A stretch of 64,000 nucleotides of DNA from Galerina marginata (lineage: Eukaryota; Basidiomycota; Agaricomycetes; Agaricales; Galerinaceae). The stretch lies in assembly GCA_023014335.1 (NCBI GenBank), contig JAECYW010000009.1:1612001-1676000 (forward strand), in the 5' to 3' direction. Made by a program: the position numbers and the translations under genes. Under the pieces are notes generated by a model that had not been told where the DNA came from, searched no databases, and saw nothing but the letters and a program-made list of their open reading frames with translations. This document shows positions 45,729 through 57,328 of the stretch, in pieces (within the stretch, counting starts at the first letter, position 1; every line of letters begins with the position of its first letter).

Positions 45729-45932
45729 ATGAAGTTACCAGCCATTTCTCTTTCCCTTCAAATTGTTGCAGCTATCGTACTTGTCTCCTCTCAGGCCCTA
45801 GCGAATCCAGTTCCAAGTGGTAAGCGTCGAGTTTATCCAACTTTCTTATTGCTGACATGGGACGTAGAGGACTCGACGGAAATCAACTGTATGGAGTCCA
45901 TTAGCTGTCCATTCAGCGTCACCGTTGATTGA
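45729..45932 (+). CDS. Tiny secreted peptide precursor 2, about 51 aa (alternative 59 aa form)
   Basis: Paralogue of the gene at 44570, about 1.16 kb downstream in tandem. Exon 1 (45729-45819): signal peptide MKLPAISLSLQIVAAIVLVS then SQALANPVPS. A 48 nt intron (45820-45867). Exon 2: EDSTEINCMESISCPFSVTVD and a stop. The leader differs mainly by conservative changes and exon 2 keeps D/E and S/T substitutions, suggesting selection on protein. If a weak donor at 45907 is used with the acceptor CCACAG before 45962, the end becomes CGFCGCVFPFPPGCVG (stop 46009-46011), parallel to SCGCRPPFLC in gene 1. Which form is real needs transcripts. Confidence 0.58.
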   Translation: MKLPAISLSLQIVAAIVLVSSQALANPVPSGKRRVYPTFLLLTWDVEDSTEINCMESISCPFSVTVD

Positions 45933-46011
45933 CAACTGCTATCCTCTTTGTATATCCACAGGTGGCTTCTGCGGTTGTGTTTTCCCTTTCCCTCCCGGCT
46001 GCGTGGGTTGA

Positions 46012-47069
46012 CGCACTGTATGAGACCGCATGCTTGAGGATGGTGGGGAAAATGAACTCAAACATCCAACAATATGTCGCTGTTCATGTTTCATTCTATA
46101 TTTCAACTTCAACTTGGACTCTCTCCATAAATTTTATTACTTCTTCGTGCACATTCATTCGTAAAATTTTGTAAATAAACTTGAGATTCATCGGGAGAGG
46201 GGGCTTACCAAGCGGTCTTGATACTTTGTTAGTTCAGGGTTTGAAGGGAACCATGCCGTATAAGTGTGTATTTTAAATCTGTAGGTAGCTTTTGATATGA
46301 GTTGTGCCTGCCAGCGTTGGTAAAATTCCGAAATGACGACAGGCGCTTATTTTGGCCAAGGTAGCGCCCATCAACATCCAGCACGTGACATGTTGACACA
46401 TGGCTCCCTAAGGCTATTGTCGACCTGGGACTTGAATTGATTGTAATGAAAAAGCTGAGCCAATTTGGACTTGAAGAAAGCCCATTCCTGTCGAGAAGGT
46501 TGACAAAAATACAGAAAGAATCTGAAAGCCCTTTGGTGTCTCTCTGAAGTTCAACTTAGACGAGGAATTTGCCAGATTGAGCCAAGTGGAGGCTCGCAGA
46601 GTACACGGTTCTGGGAAGTTGTATTGCAGATCCCAGGAGAAAATCTGGATAACATGAGCATACATCAGGAAAATTGCTCGTCGACAGAATCACTAGAGTT
46701 AGCTTCCCTAGCGACTCCAGCTTCTAGCACGCGTGCTGGGTGTCTGATTCTAGCACCTGATGACTTTCAAACAAGGGGCCCGAGCTGTAGGTGACTGAAG
46801 TCGAAGACTTTTCAAGATATATGGCTGATACCGAAGAAAGAAAAAATTAATAGGTACATAACGCGAACGAACAGTACATGTCAAATACCCTTGCAGCAGA
46901 CAGTAAGCAGCGGATCGGGCGTCTTCTCTCACCATGACCCGTACTCGAGTAGAAAGGCCTCCAGACTGCGGGGAATATATCTTCATCGATTGGAATGATT
47001 TGAGAAAATCACGAACTATGAAAGCAAGCCAAAAAGCAACTTGATCACTTGCCAGTGGAAAGGCGCGGT
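46012..47069. other. Intergenic region
   Basis: No supported gene; short frames only. Confidence 0.4.
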
Positions 47070-47345
47070 CCCGTTACTGATTTTGTGTATCTAGCGACAC
47101 CGCTGATAGAAAGATCTGATATATTCATTCCAATGCGCGCTGAGAAAATGTTTCCTGTTCACTAAGAAAAGAGACAATTCGCAGAAGAGGCCGTTCGAGC
47201 ACTGGCACGTTGGCACAAAACGAGAGGCAAGATCACAATGCAGAGGATCATGATGCCTCCGAGCTCTAGTTGGAAATCATGCATTCTCTGCAAGCTCTTC
47301 TGAAAGTAACAAGCAACTCTTGAGGAAATCGTGGTTAAACTATGG
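47070..47345 (-). pseudogene. Decayed exon 1 of a fifth F-box-like gene (A-D family)
   Basis: On the minus strand a diverged copy of exon 1 of the A-D family is still readable in pieces: FPQELL, LHCDLASRFVP (compare LQSCLLVSRSF) and ISGVARYTKSV (compare IGGVARYIKKV). They are in different frames with several stops. No later exons follow. A relic only. Confidence 0.6.
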
Positions 47346-47604
47346 TAGTGGCTTGTGGGATCACGAGAGAACAGAATTGGAGTTTAGACTCCGCTTCTGA
47401 CCACTTTCATCTTTCTTCACTGCTATCTCGCCTCGACGCGATACCACGAGAATTCACGCGACATAGGTGGTTTTTAGGTTGCTATTGAATCCTGTAATGT
47501 ATTTCCATTCATTTTGAAGCCGACCTGACCATTCTTCCTTCATTAACAGTCTGTGATCAGCGATTGCCGAGTCGCGTCTGCCCAAGCAACTTTTTGCGAA
47601 AACG

Positions 47605-49173
47605 ATGGTTCACGATGAGCCCCAAACCCCACCCTTCTCCGATTTTGCGCACTTCGAAAACACTTCGGTCTGGAAACGGAAAGCCGTGGAAGACAAGATC
47701 GCAGCATGCGACCTGAGGCTGGCAGCTGCAGAGAAGGAGATTCAGCATCTTCGGGCCACCCGTTTTGGACTCAACGAACTCCTGAACAGCACGTCGCTCA
47801 TCATGTCTACTCTTCCTCTCGACGTCCTCACCGAAATATTTGCGGTTGTCTGCGAAAAACCCAAGGCCAGTTTCGACTATGGGGCGCTTCCGGAGCAGTT
47901 CCAGATTGGAGCTGTCTGCCGCGCATGGAGAGAAATTGCATGGTCGACCCCAAAGCTGTGGACCACCATTTACATCGTCTTCTCTCAAGGCCGGTACGCA
48001 ACACAAGAGCGTCTCCTTCGCGAATGGGTAGAACGAGCCGCCAACTGCCCACTGCAAATATATCTTTCTGTTTCGTATTCCACCCAAGTCCAATGGGAGC
48101 CACCTAGGGAGATTTTCCGCATGTTGCTCAAGACCTGTCATCAATGGAAATCATTCATCTATGACTTCCCCTCCATTAGCTTTCCGTTGGCATTAAATCA
48201 GTCAAAAAACGTTACGTTTCCATTGGTCGAAACCCTCCAGGTGCATGGGGGTGAGGAAAGGGCTTGGGACGACAAACAGGTCTGGAACTTCAACTCTACG
48301 CCTCAGCTACGGCACCTTAATGTTCGTGGCCACCGGAGGTCATTCTCCGTAAACATCAATTGGAGCACTCTAACGCACCTATCTGCCATGTTCGAATTGC
48401 CAGGCTGCGTTCACCTCTTAACCCTTCCGCATTCTCTTCAGAAACTCACTCTTTCTGTTCTCTCGTCTCATGGGCATCTTCATCCCAGTCGCATTGACAG
48501 GCTCCGATACCATCCACAACATCTGACCTCTCTGGTGATAGAAGGTGGGGCAAGATTGGTCGGATTATTGCTACGTCAGATGACCCTCCCCGCATTGAAG
48601 GAACTCGACATCGATTTGTATGACGACGGCTTGAATTACGCCTGGAATTCGGTTGTTACCGAATTGGCACAACGATCCACCTTCCCCTTGACCGATCTCA
48701 CACTCAGACAAGCCACCGTCCGGGACGAAGATCGAATCTTGCAGGTGTTCGCCGCGATACCTTCCATCGAGCGTCTCGAGCTAGACTGTTCCGATTTATC
48801 CGGCTTCTCGCTCTCTAATCGTTCTATCTCTTTACTCCAACCCGTGTTCCAACACAACAACCAGAACGAGATCGCATTTCTTCCAAGCGTAACGACTTTC
48901 AAATACAAAGGAAACATCAGCTTCAGCGTGGATTGTTTCGAAAACTTGATACGCAAACGGATTCAAGCGGTTAAAGAGGGCCGCATTTCGTCAAACAATG
49001 CCAACAACGCGAGCGAGTTTCATATTGATGTTACTTACCGAAATATTTCGTGGCATCAGAACAGAAATCCGAACGACTTGCAACAATTTTATATGGCAAT
49101 AACGTCGTTACTTTCCGTATCATTTTCAATGGGTGTTACCTTTAAACTTGAATGGGCCGAAGACGACGCCTAA
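47605..49173 (+). CDS. F-box protein 1 (single exon, coiled-coil plus F-box plus LRR-like), 522 aa
   Basis: A charged N-terminal helix (KRKAVEDKIAACDLRLAAAEKEIQHLR) likely forms a coiled coil. It is followed by LNSTSLIMSTLPLDVLTEIFAVV...IGAVCRAWREIAWSTPKLWTTI, the F-box-like segment at about residues 62-125. The rest is leucine-rich with repeated hydrophobic blocks (TLPHSLQKLTLSVLS, LPALKELDIDLY, IERLELDCSDL) and ends with ISWHQNRNPNDLQQFY...FKLEW. This is a typical Agaricomycete F-box protein, presumed substrate receptor of an SCF ubiquitin ligase. No introns. Paralogues at 49816 and 53775. Confidence 0.88.
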   Translation: MVHDEPQTPPFSDFAHFENTSVWKRKAVEDKIAACDLRLAAAEKEIQHLRATRFGLNELLNSTSLIMSTLPLDVLTEIFAVVCEKPKASFDYGALPEQFQIGAVCRAWREIAWSTPKLWTTIYIVFSQGRYATQERLLREWVERAANCPLQIYLSVSYSTQVQWEPPREIFRMLLKTCHQWKSFIYDFPSISFPLALNQSKNVTFPLVETLQVHGGEERAWDDKQVWNFNSTPQLRHLNVRGHRRSFSVNINWSTLTHLSAMFELPGCVHLLTLPHSLQKLTLSVLSSHGHLHPSRIDRLRYHPQHLTSLVIEGGARLVGLLLRQMTLPALKELDIDLYDDGLNYAWNSVVTELAQRSTFPLTDLTLRQATVRDEDRILQVFAAIPSIERLELDCSDLSGFSLSNRSISLLQPVFQHNNQNEIAFLPSVTTFKYKGNISFSVDCFENLIRKRIQAVKEGRISSNNANNASEFHIDVTYRNISWHQNRNPNDLQQFYMAITSLLSVSFSMGVTFKLEWAEDDA

Positions 49174-49815
49174 CCTCTGCGCCATGTCTGTAGATATGAC
49201 CTTGCTTTGACGACTTCACCTATTGCACTCTACATTCGACACCAGTACTGACTGATTAGTTATGAACTACTGCCCGCAACAATTCCTCTTCGTTTTATTT
49301 TGGATACTGACCCAGTTTTGTCCGCTTGCTAGCTCCATTAAACTTTGCCCGGCTTCCTTACTTGAATCTATTGCCTTGTATATGTTGACTTGGGACGAGT
49401 TCGTTCGTCATCAAATTTACCCAAAATTCAAATTGTATCTCCGACTAAATTTTGCAAATTCGGTGCGCTGCATTTTGTTCTGCAAACTCAGGCAAACTCT
49501 CATCCCAACCTCGATGCGAGTCGCGGATTCTTCTTTTCTTTAACACGTATCTGACGCGTGTTTGCATAGGTTGGATTCCTTTACTACCCTTTGTAACAGT
49601 GGCTGTTTTACACTTCGATCACTTAAAACGCACACGGTGGACCGTCCGAGTCCAATCTACTTAATAACGAGGTATGTTCTAGAGCTTCCGGGTTTCCTCC
49701 GCAAATTATCGCGTCAATTTCTAATCAGCGTTCTTTCTACTCGTAGGTCTTAAGCACTTTGTCCAACTTGCGCCTATCCTCGTTCTACTGTTGTTAGCAT
49801 CTGGACAAGAATTCG
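49174..49815. other. Intergenic region between F-box proteins 1 and 2
   Basis: No recognisable gene; a short Phe/Leu-rich frame at 49262-49543 has no support. Confidence 0.45.
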
Positions 49816-51399
49816 ATGGCCGAAGAGGCAACACCCGTCTCCAACCATTTGGGCTCCGGTAGTAACGATCCTACCTCGGCACCATGCTGGAAAAGGCGGG
49901 CAGTAGAGGATCAGTTAAAAGCACAAGAACTAGAGATCCTTTCCACCGAAAACGCGCTGAAAGCTCTTCAGGAGAAGCGCTACGAGCTATACGAACAACT
50001 GAACAGCACGACCACCATTATGACTTCTCTTCCACTCGATGTCTTATCGGAGATCTTTTCTCTTGTGTGTACCGCCCCCGATTCGCTTCAACGGGACTGG
50101 TTTCATCTCCCGGTTCAATTTATTCTTGGACGCGTCTGTCGGGCATGGAGGAGAATTGCATGGTCGACTCCTCGCTTATGGACAACTATTTCACTCAAAT
50201 TTGTGAAAGGTCGATATGAGACACAAGAATTTCTACTTCGGGCCTGGATCGCGAGGACTGCAAAATGCCCGTTGGATCTTTGTTTCGCCGTCACCCATTA
50301 TTCGCCTAAATGGGAGCCACCACTAGAGCTCTTCCATTTTCTCCTTGGAGTATCTCGTCGATGGAGGTCATTCTCTTACCGATTCCGATCCAACAATTTT
50401 CCCATTGCGTTGACGGATGAAGATGCTCAATTTCCGTTATTGACCAGTCTCACCGTTGTTGGAAATATGAAGAACTCATGGAAACTCAATCAACCACCCC
50501 GACTGCAAAGTCTTACCGTCCATGGCCAGCATTTTTCTCATTTGGATATTAACTGGAATTTTCTTACCCGTCTATCCGCAACGTCTGACCTAGCAGGCTG
50601 TTTAACAGTCTTAGACCTGGCGTCAGCGTCATCGGTTGACAACCTTGAACTCAATGTTACAAGCCGTCACTTACCCCTCAGTGCAAGCGATCCGCCGTAC
50701 ATCCTGCCCAATTTGACCTGTTTGTCCATGGAAGGCGCAAATGCGACGATCGGATCATTATTTTACCACTTTAAACTCCCGCTTCTCAAGGAACTCAAGA
50801 TCAATTTGCAACGCAGTCCTTCTCAATATGACTCGCTTGAAAGTCTAGCTGAGCTGGCTCGACGATCCGGTTTCCAATTGATGAGCCTAGTCATCAAGCA
50901 GGAATGTATACGTGAAGAGATTGTGCTGTTAAATTTCCTCCAGAAGATGCCTTCCATCGAGTCTTTGGAATTGGAATTTCGCAGCTTTCCTGCATTCAAG
51001 CTCACAAATCGTACCCTCGACAGACTCAACCCGAGGCAACCATCAACTGATGCTAATTCCAAGGATTTTCTTCCAAACCTAAACACTCTCAAATTTGCAG
51101 GATGCGTAGACTTTAGTCCTGACTCTCTCGTTGATATGGTTCGAGCGCGATTCGAGGCATTCCAAAAGCGGCTGCAACCTTCCGACCACGATCGATTGCC
51201 CTTCGACAAAAAGCTCTCTATGGAGATAAATTACTCGAATATCAGGTGGCATCGGGAGCAAAACCCTAATATCTGGAAAGACTTCTATTCGACAATAGCG
51301 ACGATGTCGTCGCAAGGCCTAACTTTTGCATTTGAATGGTTTGACCCTCCGGACTCGGACGACCTCTCCACCTTGGACCTCTCCTCAGATGAAGACTAG
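49816..51399 (+). CDS. F-box protein 2, 527 aa
   Basis: Same single-exon plan as F-box protein 1: coiled-coil start (KRRAVEDQLKAQELEILSTE), then LNSTTTIMTSLPLDVLSEIFSLVC...LGRVCRAWRRIAWSTPRLWTTI, then an LRR-like body (LPLLKELKINLQ, IESLELEF, LPNLNTLKFAG) and the C-terminal signature IRWHREQNPNIWKDFY...FAFEWF. The acidic end (SDDLSTLDLSSDED) is not shared. Same orientation as the neighbouring copy upstream, consistent with tandem duplication. Confidence 0.88.
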   Translation: MAEEATPVSNHLGSGSNDPTSAPCWKRRAVEDQLKAQELEILSTENALKALQEKRYELYEQLNSTTTIMTSLPLDVLSEIFSLVCTAPDSLQRDWFHLPVQFILGRVCRAWRRIAWSTPRLWTTISLKFVKGRYETQEFLLRAWIARTAKCPLDLCFAVTHYSPKWEPPLELFHFLLGVSRRWRSFSYRFRSNNFPIALTDEDAQFPLLTSLTVVGNMKNSWKLNQPPRLQSLTVHGQHFSHLDINWNFLTRLSATSDLAGCLTVLDLASASSVDNLELNVTSRHLPLSASDPPYILPNLTCLSMEGANATIGSLFYHFKLPLLKELKINLQRSPSQYDSLESLAELARRSGFQLMSLVIKQECIREEIVLLNFLQKMPSIESLELEFRSFPAFKLTNRTLDRLNPRQPSTDANSKDFLPNLNTLKFAGCVDFSPDSLVDMVRARFEAFQKRLQPSDHDRLPFDKKLSMEINYSNIRWHREQNPNIWKDFYSTIATMSSQGLTFAFEWFDPPDSDDLSTLDLSSDED

Positions 51400-51749
51400 T
51401 ATCAGCTATACTGCCAGCCAGTCGCCTCTAACACGGAGTATTCGAGCCTGACACTTTTAATTCCCTATTAAACTCAGACCCAATCCTATGTTATTTCATT
51501 TCCATGCAGCACCCATCTAAACATAAATTAACAACTATTCAGTGACGACTAGCAGCTCCAGGTTCGTTGCTTCTCTGCCTTGGCTTCTCTATTGAAAGCC
51601 ATAAAATGGGGCTTCTAGAGTTCTTATTTGATATGCATCTCGCCGATGAAAGTTCTGACAATATTTTCTCGGCTCGGCCCTATCCCACAAGAGTTCACGC
51701 AGCGCAGTACCCCGATAACTCTCTCAGGCCGTTTTAGTTAGGTGGGCTT

Positions 51750-53045
51750 TTAGGTGCCGAAAAAACTTTGGGTGAGTTGGACTCTCGTTGAGCTTTCACC
51801 GTCTATATACTTATTATTTAGGCTTCTGAGAATTCGAGACACCTCATCAACAGCAGTCCTCAATTTAAAACGGACCAGTGAAGATGCGAATGCCCCACCT
51901 GTGACACACTGCGAAAGGACACTCAGACGAGCGTCTCATCGGAGCCGAGATCGTGAAGTAATCGTTGACTCCGCGTATCACGAAACGAGCTCGTCACAGA
52001 ACATCGTCTAGGGAAGCGCCATAAACTGAACGAACTGTGAAATCGCACCCAAAAACGACCTTTCCTGCCAGGGCAATTTGTCATTCAAACAGTATGTGGG
52101 GTATAGAAACGCATTGCTTGGTCGACGCCAGGCTCATAGAGGCGCCGTGTTTTTCTCCCTTTCTCGGGAAATTGATTCGAGATTCGGAGAACCCTGTATC
52201 GAGAGAACTACAAGCTGCTCGTTACATCTGCATTTTCCATTACGCCCCTCAAACTGTCCCAATCAGAACCGCCCGTTGATTTTTTTTCAAGCCATTCTGC
52301 AGACCTGCAATCAATGGAGTATGTTCGACAGCCAACACCAGTACATCAACTTTGCCCTAGCGCGACTGCAAGAACGGGCTTTGGATTTCCATTGCTTTAT
52401 TTGCTTTTCCTTATATGCTTTCTTTATACGGCAATTTTTGGGACCGAGTGGACAAATGGAACCTCTGCCACCCATCACACCTGCCAATACATGCATTTCA
52501 TTCGATCAACCATTTATTCAAACTCGATGGGAACTAGGGAACTCCGACAAATCTGCCATCGTCGCTCGCTTACAGAGCTTGCCGGCTGTTTGCCATCGGC
52601 ATCGTCAAATTTGTTCACGACCCTCGATGTTGGCAGCCTTTTGGAGCCAGTTGTAACGAGCGACCTATATTTTATGCTATCTAAAGACTCCATTGATGGA
52701 CGGAGTTCCGAGGAATACTGGCGCATTGATTGTTTTATGACAACACCACACTCAAAGAACCTGGATCTCGCCGTGTCTGAGGACCTGACGACGACACCAG
52801 CTAGATCTGGTCTATATTGTGGAGCTCATTCATTTTAGAGCTTTACAGAGTAGATGGTGGGATTTCAGTCTACTTTATTGAATGGCCGCAACCCTCCTCA
52901 TCGAAATAACCTGGAAACACTTCGATGACCTACCCGCTTCCGACCTTCAACTTCACGTTCAGACAAACTTGTCATGGCACAAAGAGTACCACCCTATGAT
53001 TCTAAGCTCGAAAGCTCATACATATTCCGCAATACCTCCAATGTG
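51750..53045 (+). pseudogene. Decayed F-box protein gene of the same family
   Basis: Scattered pieces in several frames correspond in order to F-box proteins 1-3. Near 52090-52140, NSMWGIETHCLVDARL corresponds to the CRAWREIAWSTPKLW region. Near 52290-52370, AILQTCNQWSMFDSQHQYIN followed by FALAR corresponds to LLKTCHQWKSF...FPLAL. Near 52940-53000, LQLHVQTNLSWHKEYHP corresponds to FHIDVTYRNISWHQNRNP. Stops and shifts abound. Limits are approximate. Confidence 0.62.
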
Positions 53046-53774
53046 AAAGGATGATCCAGCCGATGGAGAAAGAATTCAATAGAGGCTGTTCGGTGGTCAA
53101 ATGTGTGCCTGACGTTTAGAAGTGGTTTTTGGTTCTTGTTTTGAGTATCCGACAGGATATCTTGAGCTCTGAGTCGCAGGTTGACCCAAAGGTTGAGGTC
53201 AACCAAGATTCATACCCTGTTTCTGCCGAGTGCGCACAAATAAGGTGCAGGCTTGGAAGGAAGGGAAGGAAGGAAGTATATTTGTTCCTCAGATCCCAAG
53301 TGTTGTGGGTGGCAACAAGAGCGGTCAGGCTAACAGAATTCGTAGTCTTATTTGTGCCGATCGACGACCTTCTCATAGGCAACCGGAGCCTTAATAAATT
53401 TCCAATTCTGTGCCTCATTTGGTCGGACCCTGTGCTTGGTTGCTCATGAGTTCGAGTCTCAATGATCCTTTCTTTCTAGCCCAACTACATACATCTGTTT
53501 TAGCCAGTTCAACGTCAGTATGTTTCTTACGGGTCTCTCTCCCCTTCATGACCTGACCTTGTTAACGTCCATATGCTCCTCCCTTCTAGGTCAACCCTAA
53601 AAGGAGCTCAATTGGTCCTCGATATAATATTCCACATACTTGTTCCAGTTTAAAAAATAACAAAAAGTGAGTACCGACTCCACTGTTAAGCTATTTTAGG
53701 TTCCGAATTAATCGTTGTCTTTACTGCAGTCGGCATCCTTTATCGTCTGACGCTCCGGGACAAAGGCTTCTGTC
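53046..53774. other. Intergenic region upstream of F-box protein 3
   Basis: No gene supported; a GGAAGGAAGGGAAGGAAGGAAG purine run lies at about 53250-53275. Confidence 0.45.
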
Positions 53775-55283
53775 ATGGCAGACGAAGAAAATCAGTCATT
53801 GTCACTCTCTTACTCGGGAGAGGGCGAAGTCGCCACACCCGGATCTCAGTGGAAAAGAACCATTATTGAAGAAAAGATTGCCGCACACAAATTAGAACTT
53901 ATCGCCGCTGAAAACCAGGTCCAACGCCTCCGTCAAATAGGTTACGAGCTTGACGAACTCCTGAACAGCACATCACCTATCATGTCCCTGCTTTCCTGGG
54001 ACGCTTTGATCCACATCTTTGCTCTCGTGTGCGACAGTGAGGAGAAGGGTCGCAAACCACTTCCCGTGCAATTCCTCATCGGGGCTGTGTGCCGGCAATG
54101 GAGGCGAATCGTATGGGCAACTCCGCATTTATGGAAGAACATCTCTATATATCTTACGAAGGACATATTCGGGACGCAAGAGAGCCTCGTGCAACAATGG
54201 ATTGAGCGAACTGCGGCTTCTCCATTGTACATTCGACTCAGTCACCCGCATGGAGAGTGGGAGCCACCAGTCGCCTTCTTCACTCAGCTTCTCAAGACAT
54301 GCCACAGGTGGATGTCATTTGAATACCGCCGGCCATCCCTCAACTTTCAATTGGCATTATCCCATGAAGCAAACAGTAATTTTCCACTTCTCAAGGCACT
54401 CGAAGTCAACGGAATCCCGAAGGCACCCGGAGGGCTGAATCAATGGCAGTTCAACTCCCCGCCCGAACTACGGTCGCTTAGCTTTTTTGCTCAACGTGAC
54501 TTTTATTTGGCCATTAATTGGGCTACACTGGATGTTATAAACGCCATTCTGAACCTTCAGGGCAGCATAAATCTTCTCGGCCTGCTTGGTTCCCCAGAGA
54601 GCCTTGTTATTACAATCATAGGCAATCGTCCCCACACGGCAATGCCTGTTAGGGCCCCGTATCACCTCCAGCGTCTCACCTCCTTGGCGATTGATGGGGA
54701 AACATCATTGGTCTCGTCTTTGCTGACATTTATCACAGCACCTGCTGTGAAGGTACTCTCGGTTGACTTCAAAGAGGATCATTCAGACCATCCCTGGATT
54801 GAAGATTTCACCGCGTTTGTTGGCCGCTCATCCTTCAAGTTAACACAACTTGCCCTCCGCCAAACGAGCATCGCCAGCGAAGCCGCGATTTTCCACATGC
54901 TCCTCAACATTCCTTCCCTGGAGCGACTTGACTTGGATTGTGCATCACCATTCACCCTTTCCGACCCAAGTATTAGTCAACTAAATTCTATCGCGTCATC
55001 TTCTGGTGGCATCTACACGCGTTATCTCCCAAACCTCACTTTTCTCGCTTACAGAGGAGACATTTCATTCTCACTTGATACTTTGTTTGCCATGATGAAA
55101 GGCCGGATTGAGTACGTTCAAGAACTCCGCATCGAAATCACGTATCTGAATCACCCTTGGTACCAAAATAAAAACCCGAATGCGATTCACAGGTTTTATA
55201 CGGATGTAGCGTCACTGCAAGGCGTAGTACTTACCCTTGAATGGGATTCAGTCTTGGAAGAAAGCGACGCTGAGATGGAGTAG
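53775..55283 (+). CDS. F-box protein 3, 502 aa
   Basis: Third intact member of the single-exon family. Coiled-coil start (KRTIIEEKIAAHKLELIAAENQVQRLR), LNSTSPIMSLLSWDALIHIFALVC...IGAVCRQWRRIVWATPHLWKNI, LRR-like body (LERLDLDCASPFTL, LPNLTFLAYRG) and ending NHPWYQNKNPNAIHRFY...LTLEW. In the F-box the usual LP(L)DVL is replaced by LSWDALIHIF, so binding to Skp1 may differ. It ends 175 bp from the convergent dipeptidase gene. Confidence 0.87.
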   Translation: MADEENQSLSLSYSGEGEVATPGSQWKRTIIEEKIAAHKLELIAAENQVQRLRQIGYELDELLNSTSPIMSLLSWDALIHIFALVCDSEEKGRKPLPVQFLIGAVCRQWRRIVWATPHLWKNISIYLTKDIFGTQESLVQQWIERTAASPLYIRLSHPHGEWEPPVAFFTQLLKTCHRWMSFEYRRPSLNFQLALSHEANSNFPLLKALEVNGIPKAPGGLNQWQFNSPPELRSLSFFAQRDFYLAINWATLDVINAILNLQGSINLLGLLGSPESLVITIIGNRPHTAMPVRAPYHLQRLTSLAIDGETSLVSSLLTFITAPAVKVLSVDFKEDHSDHPWIEDFTAFVGRSSFKLTQLALRQTSIASEAAIFHMLLNIPSLERLDLDCASPFTLSDPSISQLNSIASSSGGIYTRYLPNLTFLAYRGDISFSLDTLFAMMKGRIEYVQELRIEITYLNHPWYQNKNPNAIHRFYTDVASLQGVVLTLEWDSVLEESDAEME

Positions 55284-55457
55284 ATGACCTTGTATAATAC
55301 GATTGTTAATCCACTTGACCCAATGTTCTGGCTTATACGACTTTTGTTTTACCTCTGATATTTTGTAGATGAGTTGCCTAAAATTACAATGTTCGTTACC
55401 ATGTTCGACTCATGACCCAAGCACCAAATGGTAATGAGCAACCAAACCAGCCATATC

Positions 55458-57328
55458 CTACTTCTGGACAGCAGCCAGTTCATATAGGTACGTCCCCAGA
55501 AGCTTGGTCTTTATTGCATTTTAAATTAGCTCTCTTCTTTTAGCAAAGGACAAGGTAGCTTACCCCTTCGATGAAGTTCGACTTGTCGAGTTTTTCATTA
55601 GTCGAGCTGCATAACGAGTGTTAAATTCATAATAATTAACGAAAATATCCGACTTACTGAGCGCCATCATCTCCCCGCCCCATGGGAAGCAGCAGCACAT
55701 TCACGCCCAAAGACTCAGCAAAGGTCAGCGTGACGGGGATAGAACCACCTTCGCGCGTCAGGTCGGGATCCTGTCCATATACTGCCTATCCAAGCCATGT
55801 GGTCAGCAGGCGCTTTCAGGCAGCGCCCGACACAAACCTTAGTGGCTTTCTTGGCAGCCTCAAAGTTCCAGTGACGATGGTCAGCAACCCAGGGTTTGCC
55901 TCCATGGAGGTTTTCCACGGATAGCTTGTTCTTGCTGCCGAGGGCTGCGAATGCCTTCTCAAGATGCGCGAAAACCAGAGGGTCGACGGCTTCGGGAGTT
56001 TGTGGGGGTACAAGACTGCGGTATAGTGCCTTCAACTTCAAACGCGGTATAGCTAGCAGCAATCAACGCACCGAATGCTAAATTTGCCAGAAACTTTTGC
56101 AGGAATAACTGTCTTCGCCCCAGGGGCACTGAAGGCGCCTTCGATTCCGTGGATTGACAAACTTGGGGAGCGCATGCGACCCATGAGCACAGCAACCTTG
56201 TCCTCCGACAATGCTATAGAGGCACCAGCTGCCTCTTCAATATCGGAAATCGAATAATTGAGGCCGGCGTAAATGGCTCTATGGCAAGAAGTCTGTCAGT
56301 GAACCTTGACCGCATCGCGTCAGACTTACTTCTCGTCGTCATCGGCTGGAGGGACCATGTCGTCGACGCCCTTGACCAGGATATCGCCTTGCGGGTTGAC
56401 CAGGGTACCGAGAATGTTAATGAGATCAGTCATAGGTTCATGCACTGTTCGCCCGAAAACACCAGAATGAAGGTCGCGACCAGGTCCGGAGACGGTGACC
56501 TTGTAGTACGACAATCCTCTCAATCCATAGGTAAGGGCTGGAGTGCGCGTGTTAAGCCAGTAGTTATCAGACTGTATTTTCATCGTTAGGATTGTATTCA
56601 CTGATGGAAATCTAAAAAAGGCTTACGATGCAGACGCATTCCACTCCCTCAAAATAACCTCCCTTGAGTGATTCGCGTTGAACGAGCTCGTCAAGACCTT
56701 CACTTCCACTTTCCTCCATTCCTTCAAAGCAGCATCTGAGATTAACCGGAAGGGGGATATTGTTCTCATGATGGTACTGCAAAACATTGAGCCATCCTAG
56801 GATAGGTCCTTTGTCATCCGAACTACCACGACCGATCAGTTGACCTGTTTTCTCATTGATGGTAAGCGTGAAAGGTTCGCTATCCCAGCCGTCCGACTTG
56901 TTTGCCTGGACGGATCTTGGAAGTCAGAACTCTTCAACAAGGATCGACCTTATTTTTTTCGTACCGGCTGCACATCGAAATGGCCATAAATCAGGACCGT
57001 CGTCTTGCTCTTGTCGTCCCCTAAACGGCCAAGGATTGCTGGTGGAAGAGGCAGATCCTCTCCATCCATCGTGTGTCTCCCAAGATCAACCAACTGGGTG
57101 TCAACGCCGACCTGCTTCAGCTGCGCGTTCAGCCAGTCCGCCATCGCAAAAACATCCTTTCGATGTGACGCATCTCCCGAGATTCTGTCCGGTTGTAAAA
57201 TTGAGATGATCGATCGAACCATGCAACTGAAATATTTACGAAGGGATCGCAACTGCATCGGCAAGACGTTTGATGAAGGCATCTGTGTTGTTATCAATAT
57301 ATTTCAAGAATTCTGCTGGTGCCGGCAT
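55458..57328 (-). CDS. DUG1: Cys-Gly metallodipeptidase, M20 family (CNDP2/DUG1-like), 9 exons, 478 aa
   Basis: A cytosolic zinc or manganese dipeptidase. In yeast the orthologue splits Cys-Gly in glutathione breakdown. Exons (minus): 57328-57240, 57184-56965, 56905-56627, 56571-56330, 56278-56072, 56015-55838, 55785-55658, 55606-55564, 55508-55458; phases agree throughout. M20 ligands visible: YGHFDVQP (His98, Asp100 nearby), [10 protein letters not shown] (bridging Asp133), [13 protein letters not shown] (catalytic and ligand Glu167/168), the lid-domain substrate-binding [10 protein letters not shown], and the last His in GRGDDGAHSTNEKLD, split by an intron. Length matches the family (about 475). 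It shares a 216 bp upstream region with the divergent SUZ-domain gene. Confidence 0.94.

Noticed and set aside
53438..53470. GAGTTCGAGTCTC as a tRNA B-box
   Set aside because: No matching A-box, acceptor stem or cloverleaf could be formed around it.
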